DNA of 64,000 bases from Lumbricus rubellus (taxonomy: Eukaryota > Annelida > Clitellata > Crassiclitellata > Lumbricidae): positions 32,810,924 through 32,874,923 of the forward strand of contig OX243817.1 of NCBI GenBank assembly GCA_945859605.1. The letters are read 5' to 3'. Under the pieces are notes generated by a model. The model worked only from the letters and a program-made list of their open reading frames with translations, was not told where the DNA came from and made no database searches. Below, piece after piece: positions 45,903-56,303 of the stretch (position 1 is the first letter of the stretch; each line of letters begins with the position of its first letter). A program made the position numbers and the translations under genes.

Positions 45903-47945
45903 ATGACAGAATTTAGCCAGACCGCCAAACCAGAGTATGAACAAGAGTTCAGAGAGTTTTGTAAGCATCTCCTATTTCGTAGATTCAGTCATGTACTGTT
46001 ATACACGGGAAGCTGCTTTGAACTTCCTCTCATCTACTTCCTAGATAAAGTAACTGATATTGATGTTATGGGCTATGCTGTGAACATTTGCGCCGTTAGC
46101 AAAGACGCAAAACCTCCAAGAAACTTCAAAGGAACTGTGCTGTCTATTCGGTCGGAAAGTACGCACCTTGGATATGCCACTTTACATTTTAAACACAACA
46201 ACATGCCATACTCATTTCCGGTGGACCCGGAGGAAAGGCCAGCAAAATTCAAAGTTGTGGTAAGTGAATCGGATATTTCGACAGGTTTGATCTCAACCAA
46301 TTTTCAAGGACTATCAAGCGATATGGTAGAGGCGATTTGGTGTCCAAACTGGCCAGAGGAGGCCAATGAGTGGCGGCTCCGTGAACGTAGAAACGGTTGG
46401 CCAGCAGACTGCACTGTGAAAAGAATTGTCAACAATGGATGCTTTCTTGTTGCTAAACCGCACAAAGAAATCCAAGTTATTACGAACGAATGGCGATTCT
46501 CATTTTCTGAGGCGGAACTCATTTTGATTCACACTTGGAATGATGTGCAGTTGCATATCTACCATATTCTACGAGTGATAAAAAACGATGTCGTAAGAAA
46601 ATGCGGTGGAAAGAAGATGACTTTTCTCACTACTTATCACTTTAAAACTTTGATGCTTTGGGCGTGTGAAGAAAAACCCAAGAAATTCTGGTTGCCACAA
46701 AATATAGAATCATCTGTAAAGGAATTAATACTCATCATGATCGAATGGTTGATAAGTAAGCAGTGTCGAAACTACTTCATGCCTGGTAACAATATGCTGG
46801 ATCATTTACCAGACAATCACAACTTTGAAAGAGAAGTGAGGATTCTTATCGTTTCCGCAAATTTGGTTTATGAGTATATTTCAAGCACCGTTCCTTTCGC
46901 AGGGGATGGCAGCGATGAGAGATATAACGATTTCTCCGTGAGAATGTCAACGATCGCGACTTATTTTCTGCATTTGAGAATGAACTTCTGGTATGTCGTT
47001 GATCCGTCTAGGCCCGGAAGACAGATGTATGACCCTAGAAATGCTATAGAGAAAAGTCATGTATTCAAATCTGAGGTTTACAAGTTGTTCCAATGCCTTA
47101 CAGCCCATCGACGTTTTAAATTAGCTAAGGATTTTGAGCAGATATTAAATCGTTTGCACGAAGTCGATGAATGTTTCAGAAAGGCTGAAGAAAGGAAAGT
47201 TGATGATTTCACGCTTTATACTGCGTCTCCAATGGACAATTGTCACGTCATAATTGCCAAGCTGTTGAAAAAGGGAATTGATAACAGTGATAATGTTCAA
47301 CATTTGAAATCATCTTCTCCTCGTGGAAATTTCTCGCGACGTACAATATGTTATAGAAGAAATGAATCAGTTCAACGAAGCTACGTCGCATGTGCTATGG
47401 ACACGATCGTCAAAGTAATGCACGAAGAAATAGTTAAACCGTCCAGGTTTCATACAGCTGCATATGAAGCGAACTTTTACTGGACAATGTTTAGGGAAGA
47501 TGTAACTCTGATAAGTTGCGCAAAGGCATTAGAGATCTGTGTTAAGTGGCTCTCAAGCACTGAAACAATGGGCAAAAGTTTCAGTCTAAACGAGTTCTTC
47601 GTTACACGGCAATTCTGCGGACTACCAGTAGTAATTTCCAATCGATGGTCAGTTATTTTTGACGAATATATTCAAATAGTACTTGGTTTTTTATCGCTTG
47701 TTAAATCAATTAAACCTGAAACCCGCAGAGTCACGTCAGATTCGAACACGAATTTGAACGTTGTTGTTCTGGTTCATGCAGTAGAATTTCTCGGATACGT
47801 ATACTACCAGTGTGATCTTCATTTGAAGGACCATTTCAAACTGAACCAATCTTTAGTGAGGGATATGCCAGGCGAAATTACATTTTCATCAAAGCTTTTG
47901 CAGATGGCCGCTCGTATCAGTTCTGAGTCTAGGCGAATAATTTAA
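45903..47945 (+). CDS. cGAS-like receptor / Mab-21 domain protein, copy 4
   Basis: Intact, 680 residues from ATG 45903. The exon itself starts at 45894 after TTTCATCAG, so the codons GTG CTC AAG just before the ATG may be 5' UTR or in-frame coding from an upstream exon. Motifs: YTGSCFELP (34-42), TDIDVM with D52 and D54, LSSDMVEAIWC with the third Asp, CPNWPEEANEW, RERRNGWP, GCFLVAKPH, WRFSFSEAE, YHFKTLMLWACEE and RNYFMPGNNMLDHL. The D-I-D-V-M form is the one most like classical Mab-21 proteins. The segment between domains I and II of the SATTR-like linker is shorter than in copies 1 and 3. The C-terminal half keeps HTAAYEANFYW and ends SSESRRII. ATTAAA follows the stop by about 10 bases. Duplicate of copy 5. 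Confidence 0.88.
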   Translation: MTEFSQTAKPEYEQEFREFCKHLLFRRFSHVLLYTGSCFELPLIYFLDKVTDIDVMGYAVNICAVSKDAKPPRNFKGTVLSIRSESTHLGYATLHFKHNNMPYSFPVDPEERPAKFKVVVSESDISTGLISTNFQGLSSDMVEAIWCPNWPEEANEWRLRERRNGWPADCTVKRIVNNGCFLVAKPHKEIQVITNEWRFSFSEAELILIHTWNDVQLHIYHILRVIKNDVVRKCGGKKMTFLTTYHFKTLMLWACEEKPKKFWLPQNIESSVKELILIMIEWLISKQCRNYFMPGNNMLDHLPDNHNFEREVRILIVSANLVYEYISSTVPFAGDGSDERYNDFSVRMSTIATYFLHLRMNFWYVVDPSRPGRQMYDPRNAIEKSHVFKSEVYKLFQCLTAHRRFKLAKDFEQILNRLHEVDECFRKAEERKVDDFTLYTASPMDNCHVIIAKLLKKGIDNSDNVQHLKSSSPRGNFSRRTICYRRNESVQRSYVACAMDTIVKVMHEEIVKPSRFHTAAYEANFYWTMFREDVTLISCAKALEICVKWLSSTETMGKSFSLNEFFVTRQFCGLPVVISNRWSVIFDEYIQIVLGFLSLVKSIKPETRRVTSDSNTNLNVVVLVHAVEFLGYVYYQCDLHLKDHFKLNQSLVRDMPGEITFSSKLLQMAARISSESRRII

Positions 47946-48399
47946 CTTCCATTATTAAAGTTCATGTGACCAGTGTCTAAAGTCTGATCTTCATTCATAC
48001 TTACTATTATTTAGGCGTACTGTAACAGGTAGGCTATGCTGTCAAGGGAAGGCAACAGGCAAAGATCATATGTAAGCCTACTCGGAATTGGAATTGATGT
48101 TGCACTGACTGCATATTATGTTAATTTAAGCGTGTAATATTGAGCGGCCATGGTTATGATACCAGTACAGGAGAATCTTAATTGGATGGAGGTTGGTGTT
48201 AATAATGGGCGACTGAAAGCGATATCGTTGAACACTGATACAAGCTGAAGCTATGTAAATCCATTCATCCAACAAGTTGATCCAGGGATCATTTGTGAGT
48301 CAATAGAATGTTATGCTCTTCTCCTCCGACCCTTACTTAATGCTTCTTAAAATTCATTAATCTATTTATGACGACTTCAAAAGTGCTCTGTGTGAATTG

Positions 48400-48512
48400 C
48401 AACTATCGTGACTCATATTCTGCATATGAAAATATACATGTAGCATGTCATTGATCCGTCTGCACATGGGAAATAAGATGCATGTTTCTAACTCATTGAA
48501 AGCTACTGTACA
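48400..48512 (+). pseudogene. Relic fragment of a sixth cGLR copy
   Basis: A stretch around 48405-48485 aligns with the middle of copies 4 and 5: TGACTCATATTCTGCATATG against their GCGACTTATTTTCTGCATTTG segment, then GTCATTGATCCGTCTG against their Val-(Val/Ile)-Asp-Pro-Ser codons, then AAGATGCATG against AGACAGATGTATG. It has no open frame. It lies in sequence inserted into block A. Confidence 0.65.
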
Positions 48513-48683
48513 GTATTGCCGTCAACAGAGAAATGCCGGTAAAGAAGAAGATGTTGCGGTATTCAGTGCGACCTTGTTACGGCCGATGCTGCAGGACATA
48601 AAGTCGGGCACTACAGCCGGCTGACAACATAGGTCTTCTACCGGAATTCCTGAAACATATGGGACTGAGGCATTAAGCTTATC

Positions 48684-48980
48684 TTGGTTGACGTCGTACG
48701 GTTTAATAAGAGTCATTACAGAAAGAAGTCCCCTGGGAATGGCGAAAGGGCTATTCCCAAACCAGGGAAGGACCCTCAGGTGGTAGTTAACTATCGCCCC
48801 ATCTCTCTCCTCTCGGTATGTGTCAAGACACTGGAACGCATGATTGATGCTGCATTGAATCAGACCGATTTTTGACGATGTAGGCTAGTTGTTATAGAAC
48901 AGACTGGTTTCAGACAAGGACGTGTCACACGTGATCAAGTACTCGCCTTACAACGTATAACGAAAACGGCTTTTTGAAAT
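48684..48980 (+). mobile_element. Non-LTR reverse transcriptase fragment
   Basis: The frame reads AIPKPGKDPQVVVNYRPISL, LLSVCVKTLERMI, then a stop and, in a second frame, EQTGFRQGRVTRDQVLALQ. These are RT motifs 1-2 of LINEs. The copy is short and broken. Confidence 0.8.
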
Positions 48981-49120
48981 ACTGTGACGGACATAATCTT
49001 ATTATATCGTTTGATTACATGCATGAGGCAGCTGAACATTATTGCTCGTACTAGCGTATGCTCTTCGGAATAGTTTTTAGAAGAGGAACTTGTCTGTTTT
49101 TCAATAAAGAATAATGACAA

Positions 49121-49171
<51 letters not shown>

Positions 49172-49263
49172 CCATTCCGGACTGGTTTTATAGCAGTAGT
49201 TAGGCGATAAGTCCCTGAGGGATCCTAAATACCTCGGGGCAATAAAATTATAATAATATTAAT

Positions 49264-49294
<31 letters not shown>

Positions 49295-49309
49295 GTAATA
49301 ATAAAACTG

Positions 49310-50720
49310 CCTGAGGCATTTAGGTCGGTTCAGCCGGAAGCAGCTTCTCTACAAATCGCACCACTTTCTGAATCAGACGCTCTTCAGCAGACTCTGGAAT
49401 CCCAGTGCCAGAATCTATCATTGGAAATCACAAGGTTGGAGTGCATCGGAAGACATGATGCTCTCATCCTTTTAAGAAGCTCCCTCAGTCATCCTAAGCT
49501 TCTACACATTTTGCGGTGCTCTCCCTGTGCAGATCACCCGTTGTTGAAGAATTTTGACTCATTGCTTCGCCATGGGCTGGAGTCAATACTCAATTTGTCT
49601 TTTTCTGACAATCAATGGATGCAAGCTTGCCTGTCAGTCAAGGCAGGTGGTTTGGGCATTTGCCGAGTGACCTCACTGGCACTACCTGCCTTTCTGGCTT
49701 CTGCTGCAGGTACTCGGTGTCTCCAATCATCTATGCTCTGCAATATACAGGTACCCAAATATATACAGTTTGAGACTCTGCAGGCGCAATGGTGTGCAAA
49801 CCGTGCTGCCCCATGCCCAGAAGATGCCTTGGCTCATAAGCAGTCATGCTGGGACAAACCTATAATTGACATCGAGGCTAACGATCTCAGCAATCTGGTC
49901 TCAGACGATTACCACCGAGCAAGACTCAAGGCTGTGGCAGCCCCACACGCGAGCGATTGGTTCTTTGCTCTGCCCATTACATCCTGTGGTCTGAGACTAG
50001 AAGATGAAGCCTTGAGAATCGCACTGGGCCTCAGACTTGGGATCAACATCTGCGAGCCTCATGAGTGCCGCTGCGGCGTCCAGGTCAAGGCCAATGGCTC
50101 TCATGGGCTTTCTTGCTCCTTGGGACCAGGCAGAGCAGCCAGATACGCAGGCCTGAACGAACTGATCTATCGAAGTCTGGTTCGCGCTGGCTTCCCAGAA
50201 ATGAAGGAGCCACAGGGCTAAGCAGAGCGGATGGAAAGAGACCTGACGGCCTAACTCTTATTCCATGGCGGATGGGTCGCGTTCTAATATGGGATGCCAC
50301 GGTAACTGACACTCTGGCCGCATCCTACCTGCCGTCCACATCAGCAACAGCAGCCGGCACAGCCGAATTAGCGGCAGACAAAAAATGCGCCAAATACAAC
50401 ACGCTTGCACAAACCTACCACTTTGTTTCGTTGGCAATTGAGACTCTTGACCCAATTAACAGCAGTGGTCTATGTTTCATCACAGAGTTGGGGCGCTGTC
50501 TAGCTCGTAAAACCGGTGACACGAGAGAAACCAGCTATCTTTTCCAGTGCATTGCCATTTTAATTCAACGTTTTAACGCCATTGCCTTCCAAGGCACCTT
50601 TGCTTCGCCTGATTTTGACGAGTTATAGCCGTTCCAGAATACAATTTTTTAAGTCTCCGGATAATTTTTTGAAATCCCGAGGGATCTGAGATACCTCGGG
50701 TAAATAATAATAATAAACGG
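49310..50720 (+). mobile_element. LINE 3' half with CCHC-like knuckle and nuclease-like C-terminus
   Basis: An open frame from about 49310 to TAA near 50219-50221 carries the region after the reverse transcriptase, including VKAGGLGICRVTSLALPAFL and a cysteine/histidine cluster C-R-C-G...SHGLSC. A one-base deletion near 50217 shifts the frame; the second part continues [42 protein letters not shown], and ends at TAG about 50626-50628. PD...D...K-x-x-K-Y after a zinc knuckle is the order seen in restriction-like endonucleases of R2/R4-type LINEs. The tail repeats the GAGGGATCTGAGATACCTCG motif and ends in AATAAT. It is 5' truncated and inactive. Related pieces lie at 39002-39612, 49170-49250 and 50780-50860. 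Confidence 0.85.
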
Positions 50721-50879
50721 TTTAGCGCAGTAGCGTTTAGGGGGGGGGGCACTTTCACCAGCCAATAAATCGACGATTAGGGTCATTCTGGACTGGTTTT
50801 TAAACAAATAGTTAGTAATGAAGTCCCTGAGGTATCCTAAATACCTCGGGGCAAAAAAATAATAGCAATATTGTAGCGC

Positions 50880-51526
50880 CGTGCTTTTCGGTCGCCAGGT
50901 GGCCGCCTACTCTGAATCTTACACCTTCTCTTCCTTGAGTTCCGGACTGTGCCACTCGCGACTGGGCTAACTGCTGAGGGGAAATGTTTGGCACCAGGTC
51001 TTCGGACAGTTGGTATCTACTTCGCGACCCTAAGGATAGATTCTCTTCCTCTGAGGTATGGCCGAAAACCAGGGTCTCAACTACCGTTGAGGAGTGGGTC
51101 CCTTTTCTAAGCTCGGTACCAGGATCTAGGCGAGTGGTGGCAGGACAAGGTCTCGCGGTCGTTTGGTGGACGACGACAGCCCCCCTTGAGGACTTATCTG
51201 GGTTCGCTCCCCGCTCAACAGTTTCCTGAGACCCATCTCCCCTCGAAAGTATCTCGATCCAAACCCTCGTTTCCTCTTTTACTGTTTCTAGTCCCTCCTG
51301 AATTTGCCTTACACTAGAGGCCAGGATATAAAATTGATCTTGGCGCTCTAGAAGTTGTTTTAGGCCGCAGGACAGTATCTCTAACTTCTCTTCTAGCAAT
51401 TTCTGCGTCTCATTAATTTCCCAAACGGTATTCTCTAACTGGATTGAATTAGACTCATCAGGGAATTCCTCTTCCTGTTCACTCTCTTCAGTCCCTTCTT
51501 CTTCCTCTGATTCATTCCCCGACATT
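50880..51526 (-). CDS. Acidic coiled-coil ORF, possibly a retroelement gag/ORF1
   Basis: Minus-strand frame with a credible ATG at 51526 (MSGNESEEEEG) and about 220 residues before it runs into LINE tail sequence. The first 30 residues are strongly acidic, followed by a coiled coil (KLLEEKLEILSCGLKQLLER and RQIQEGLETVKEETRVW), then a Ser/Thr/Gly/Arg-rich tail. There is no zinc knuckle, RT or protease nearby. It is surrounded by LINE fragments, so a structural protein of a retroelement is the likeliest reading, but a host exon cannot be excluded. The C-terminal residues past about 50890 (the GATILLLFF part) are read-through into repeat sequence. Confidence 0.4.
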
Positions 51527-51617
51527 ATATAAACACAAAGCAATTCACTTTGTTCTTTTAAATATTCTAATTTACTAGGCCAAGTTTAATAACGATTCAA
51601 GGTTTTAAGGTTACAGA

Positions 51618-51840
51618 CAGGGGCGCAACCAGAAAATTTTCCTGGGGGGTGCTCAGATGGTGCGAAGTAGCGAGTGCCAAAGGAACTTGCTTGATTGTGT
51701 AATCTTAAAGACCGAATGACCCCTACCCCCCCCCCCACGCACCAAAAAAACTCATCGGATTTGGAAAAATTGCGTGGGTCACCTTTTTAGCCTGGGGGGG
51801 TGCTCAAGCACCCCCCAGCACCCCCCTAGTTGCGCCACTG
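51618..51840. mobile_element. 223-bp hAT MITE with perfect 8-bp target duplication
   Basis: Ends CAGGGGCGCAACCAG and CTAGTTGCGCCACTG; flanks GTTACAGA at 51610-51617 and GTTACAGA at 51841-51848. Internal poly-C and poly-G tracts mirror each other. Confidence 0.93.
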
Positions 51841-51848
51841 GTTACAGA

Positions 51849-52647
51849 GATATGATGAAGCCTACCGACGATCAGCCTGTATCTAGTTCAGGGTTTAACG
51901 AAATTATGAAGATCTCCTCGGGATCTTCTAGATTTGAAACAATAATGAACCTAAAGAAACATTGTCCGTCTTAATATTCGTACATTCTACTCTGTGTCGA
52001 AATTTCTAAACTAAACCGTTATTTAATTATTTTCGAGTGGTCATTTCGATCGAGCTTATTATTTTAAGAGGCCTAGAATAAACATTCAATTGTTATTCTA
52101 ATTCTTCTAATTTAATTTTAGTACAAGACAGAATACTTTCCTCTTGATCCAAAGTTATTTCAACAGAATATTGCCAGGCTTGCAGCACAAAGAACTTCGG
52201 TAGCGTTTTACAACAAACAACTTTCCGGCAAGAAATTGATAGCTTCCGAACAGACAAAACTAAACGACATCAATTAACTTCGGACAAATCAACTTCTGCT
52301 CCAGAATTATTATCTGAAGACTGTAAAATGTAATTATTTGCAGCACAAAGTTCACTTTCATCACTTAGATATTCAACACAGAACCTCTCATCACGACAGT
52401 CCACCGCCAACTCATGCACTGACGCTAACCTTAGCCCACGTGATAGGAGGGAAGCCTTCTGATAGGTCAAGCTACAACATCCCATGTCACGCCACACGCA
52501 ACAGGCAATCAGAAGAGCGCAAAAGTTATTTATAGGCCTTACGTAATTGATTATCGGCTAAGAATTATTATAGACATTTTCGGGCGCGTATCTAAATTAG
52601 GTAAAAATAAATTTATGTTTGCAACGATCGACCATCGTTACACTATA
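51849..52647. other. Unassigned sequence between LINE debris and block B
   Basis: No gene or element recognised. Confidence 0.35.
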
Positions 52648-53087
52648 AGACTCGTTGGGCTCAAACTGCAGAGTGAATTATAGGCTTAGATTAAGAGCAA
52701 CAGAGCTATGAGACAGAGAGCGAGACACAACCCGTAATTGATGTACACTTACAGTCTTACAGTATCATAATTATTATGGTAGTTATTCGGGTAGCCTATA
52801 GGGCCTAGCTGATTTCTGCTATGAGAGAAAATAAGCTCTTGTTCCGGAAGTTACCACTAAGTCCCTGACTGAATTCAAGATGGTTACACGCGAGAATGTT
52901 TCTTCCACCAGGCGTCAGATAATATTCGCCGGTATCACGAGATATTCTATAACCCGGTAGTGCCGGTACCCCTTAAAGCTATCTGGGGGGAATGAATCAA
53001 TCTATCTCCCCGGACCCATTCTATCCCAATTATGCGTATAATATTGAGAAATTTATGTTCCAATCGAAATTTAAAGTGGCTCTAGTT

Positions 53088-53396
53088 CAGGGGTGTCAAA
53101 GAGCTGGCCCGCGGGCCATTTCTGGCCCGCCGACGATTTTTTTCTGGCCCGCGGGGCCTTCCCTAATGATTAAAAAATTATTTTAAATGTTGTCAAAATT
53201 TAATAAGAAGCGAAAAGTGGACATTAAATCAAGATATTTTCGCGATATTTGGACTTTTCTGAGAATTGGCTGACCAAGTCCGTAGCTCCCTCTCAGATCA
53301 CTATCCAATTTTGCTCAGAAGCTTCAACGCCCTGGCCCGCCACTTGTTAGAAGATGTTCACATTGGCCCGCCACTAAAAAAGGTTTGACACCCGTG
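53088..53396. mobile_element. 309-bp hAT MITE with perfect 8-bp target duplication
   Basis: Ends CAGGGGTGTCAAA and TTTGACACCCGTG; flanks CTCTAGTT at 53080-53087 and 53397-53404. Block A shows the empty site as a single CTCTAATT near 42385. TGGCCCGC motifs recur near both ends. Confidence 0.93.
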
Positions 53397-53978
53397 CTCT
53401 AGTTGTTTTAATTAAGTGTCCTAAACAATGCGCAAAGCAAGGCAATTTGAACTTACTTAGTGGCTCTAGGTGTTATTAAGCGTTCTAAACGATCTAAGTG
53501 CTCTAAAACCAAAGCAAGCAAAATTATCTAGTAGGAAAAAGCATAGACTACCTGCTAGTGTAATTGCTCAAAACAAAGCAGATGGAAGTTAATTTGAAAA
53601 ATAAACAAGATAACAGGCGGAAGTGGCTTTTTCAACCTCTCTTCATCTGGTGGGATAGCCTACGGTTTATACGGGTGACACTCTATTTCGTGACGCCGGT
53701 CGTCTGCCACCACCCAGCCACGGGAATTGAGTCCTAAAGGCGTAAAGAAGAAGGTGATTGGATGCTGGCCAAGCGGAAACTGTTTGCGAAAACATAGCAT
53801 GGCAAAAACTGCTGAATGGGAGCCATGGTAATAATTATAACGTTGTTAATTTGAGGTAACAATTATACACCATTAGGCTACACCTCACAATATTGCATAT
53901 TGTTGTTGCATAGAAATCTAGTCACTATAAAATCATTATGGCGCTATATTTTCATTCCATGCCTGCGTACTGCATAGG

Positions 53979-55172
53979 GGGGAAAACGGACATTACCCCC
54001 TGGACATTATCCCCCGGACATTATCCGCCCCCCGACATTATCCCCCCGGACATATCCCTCCATTTTTTGTTGGACATTATCCTCCCGGACCAAAATCCCC
54101 CCCCTTCATGTACAAATCCTAGAATAGTGCCTTAACCGATAAGACTTCGAAAGTTCTTAATGCCATTTAACTAGTAACCACATCTGACCTTTCCATTCAA
54201 AATTAAATTCAATATAGTAGAGAAATGAACGAATGGGAGTCGTCTATATGCAGCAGATAGGTTTGTTAACGTCATTGAGGTAGGTCCAATTAGTGTCAGT
54301 AGGCATATATTTAGATTTGAAATAAACGAATGAGAATCGTATGTAGGACCTATTTGTTTGGTGTCTACAAGAAAGGTTTGTTAACGCCAGTTACGCTACG
54401 TCTAGGTACTTGCTTTTTATACGACCACAAAAATTAAAAAATTTGACGAAAAATATTTCCTGACGAAAGTTAATAGAAGCTGGAATTTTACGCGTGAGGG
54501 TCGGTTAGGGCTCAGGTTAGGCGTAGTGAGGGTCGGTTAGGGTTAGTTATAGGGTTAGTGCAGTCATTCTGCTGAAATTGAAGCTGGATTGATGAACAAT
54601 AAGTGTTAACCCTTAGGAGGTGAGGTGGGGTATGACATACCCCAGAGGTATTCTACTTTATTTTTTGTTGAAACGTCAAACCAGCTGGGATTATTTGTTT
54701 TTACCTTTCTGAATATGAAATACGGACACTACAAAAATTTCAGAAATTTTGAACGAACATTTTTATTTATTTTAATGTATATTTGAAGGAAATTGCGATT
54801 TTTCGTATACAAACCGAACTTATACGGGCAAAGTACACAATGGATGGGTTCGCCTTCTGGCCATCTAATAAGGATTGAAAACAGATATTTGTTCGTGATA
54901 ATTGCCTGCTTAGTTGATTATTGATCATAGAAGAATAGTTTAACTCAAATTAATGTTTTCCATTTGATATTGCTACTTGAAAATAAAAATATGTGTTGGG
55001 GTATGTCAGACCCCACCTCACCTCTGGCGTAACAATACGTCACCTCACCTCCAAAGGGTTAATGATATAATAGACTGGGGGGAATAATGTCCTGTATACC
55101 CCGTGGGAATATGTCAGGGGGGATAATGTCGGGAGATAATGTCCAGGGGATAATGTCCTACAGGCTACACCC
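53979..55172. mobile_element. Foldback-like element with GGACATTATCCCC arms
   Basis: Both ends consist of 4-6 imperfect units of GGACATTATCCCCC in inverted orientation (left about 53987-54100, right about 55075-55165). The flanks carry the 9-bp direct repeat CTGCATAGG (53970-53978 and 55173-55181). The interior contains the piggyBac-like element at 54610-55058 and a telomere-like TTAGGG-rich tract at 54490-54560. No coding frame. Confidence 0.75.
54610..55058. mobile_element. piggyBac-like MITE flanked by TTAA
   Basis: TTAA at 54606-54609 and 55059-55062; ends CCCTTAGGAGGTGAGGT and ACCTCACCTCCAAAGGG. The CCC(T) terminus and TTAA target are characteristic of piggyBac. Subterminal GGGGTATGACATACCCC and GGGGTATGTCAGACCCC pair as well. 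No transposase. Confidence 0.85.
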
Positions 55173-55297
55173 CTGCATAGGCCTATATAAAAAAAGCGGT
55201 TTCACTTGGTGTTTCCATACAATCTCTCTGGCCAACCTTTGTAGTTCTATTCCAATGCAACAGAGCGTGAATAGAACGCGTTGAACCATTGTGGTGG

Positions 55298-55423
55298 GTG
55301 TCACGACAACTCGTCCACCGACAACAAGTCCAACGACAACTCGTCCAACGACAACTCGTCCACCGACAACTCAACAACAATTGTCGTTGGACGAGTTGTC
55401 GGTGGACCAGTTGTCGTGGAGCT
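55298..55423. mobile_element. 126-bp foldback-like element with CGACAACTCGTCCA arms
   Basis: The left half is four units of CGACAACTCGTCCA type; the right half is the inverted form (TGGACGAGTTGTCG). It is flanked by the 10-bp direct repeat ATTGTGGTGG (55288-55297 and 55424-55433). Block A has one ATTGTGGTGG and no insert (near 43283). Confidence 0.85.
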
Positions 55424-56303
55424 ATTGTGGTGGAATAAAAATAAAAATGCATATTGCATAATATCGTACGTAGGCCTATATATTTCAACATGACAGCATT
55501 TCAATCCATCATAGCCTACTCCTTTGTGCAGAGCGCTGTCCGTAATGTTCCGACTAAAATAGGTCAGACGGAACCGAAGCAAACTGAGACACTTGTAGCA
55601 TTAGTCTACGTTAAAATACAATGGGCCTGCCTCTGAATTTGTATTGCAGCGCCGACCGTGACGGACTCCGCGTAGTATGTTGTTGGAGCTACTAGGTTAG
55701 GCCTGTACTAAGATGAACAAACACCAATCAGTCTGATGATAGTCGTGATCGCAGGGCCGCCGTACAGACTGCAGGGCCTGGAAGACAGAAAAGCATGACA
55801 CAGGTAGGAAGTTTGGACTCGGAATAAACGTTTTAAATGAAAGTGCGCATAACTATCAGAACGAACAGCCTATAAAGAGTTGAACGTGAGATTAAGTGGA
55901 GAAGAACAGACAGTGGGCGAATATGTGCGTTTCGAAGGTTTAATAACGGAAGATGGCACAATTGGGGCAATTGGGTCATGTACATTATAGGCTACAAGCG
56001 ACATAAAATGCAGAATTAGCCTGGTAGGCTACTACAGCGCTGTTTGACAGATTGAGTTTGTCGAGAAAAAAGACGATTGGCACATGAGCGAGAAAAAAAT
56101 AATGAAACTACTAAGGCCATTATTTTGTCACTCCATTGCTGGTTTGTGTTGGTGCCAGAGAAGAATTATGTTTGCTGAGCCGATTCTAAAGAATAGCGGG
56201 AGGGAAAAGACGCAATAAAATTCCTAAGGAAGTAATGAGGTAAAGGGGAATGGTTTGTGACATAATGTTAGCGCATCGGATGCGCCAACATTGACCAAGT
56301 GAA

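Larger units (their letters stand above)
40115..49135 (+). repeat. Segmental duplication, block A (contains cGLR copy 4)
   Basis: Homologous in direct orientation to 52648-62600. Shared landmarks: AGACTCGTTGGG at both starts, a TTCAAGATGGTTACACGCGA block (42183 and 52873), CATGCCTGCGTACTGCATA (42941 and 53959), the cGLR gene, and GTCTGTTTTTCAATAAAGAA near both ends. Block A differs by a 1.85-kb TIR element, a 169-bp MITE and about 660 bp inserted near 48400-49070. Confidence 0.9.
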
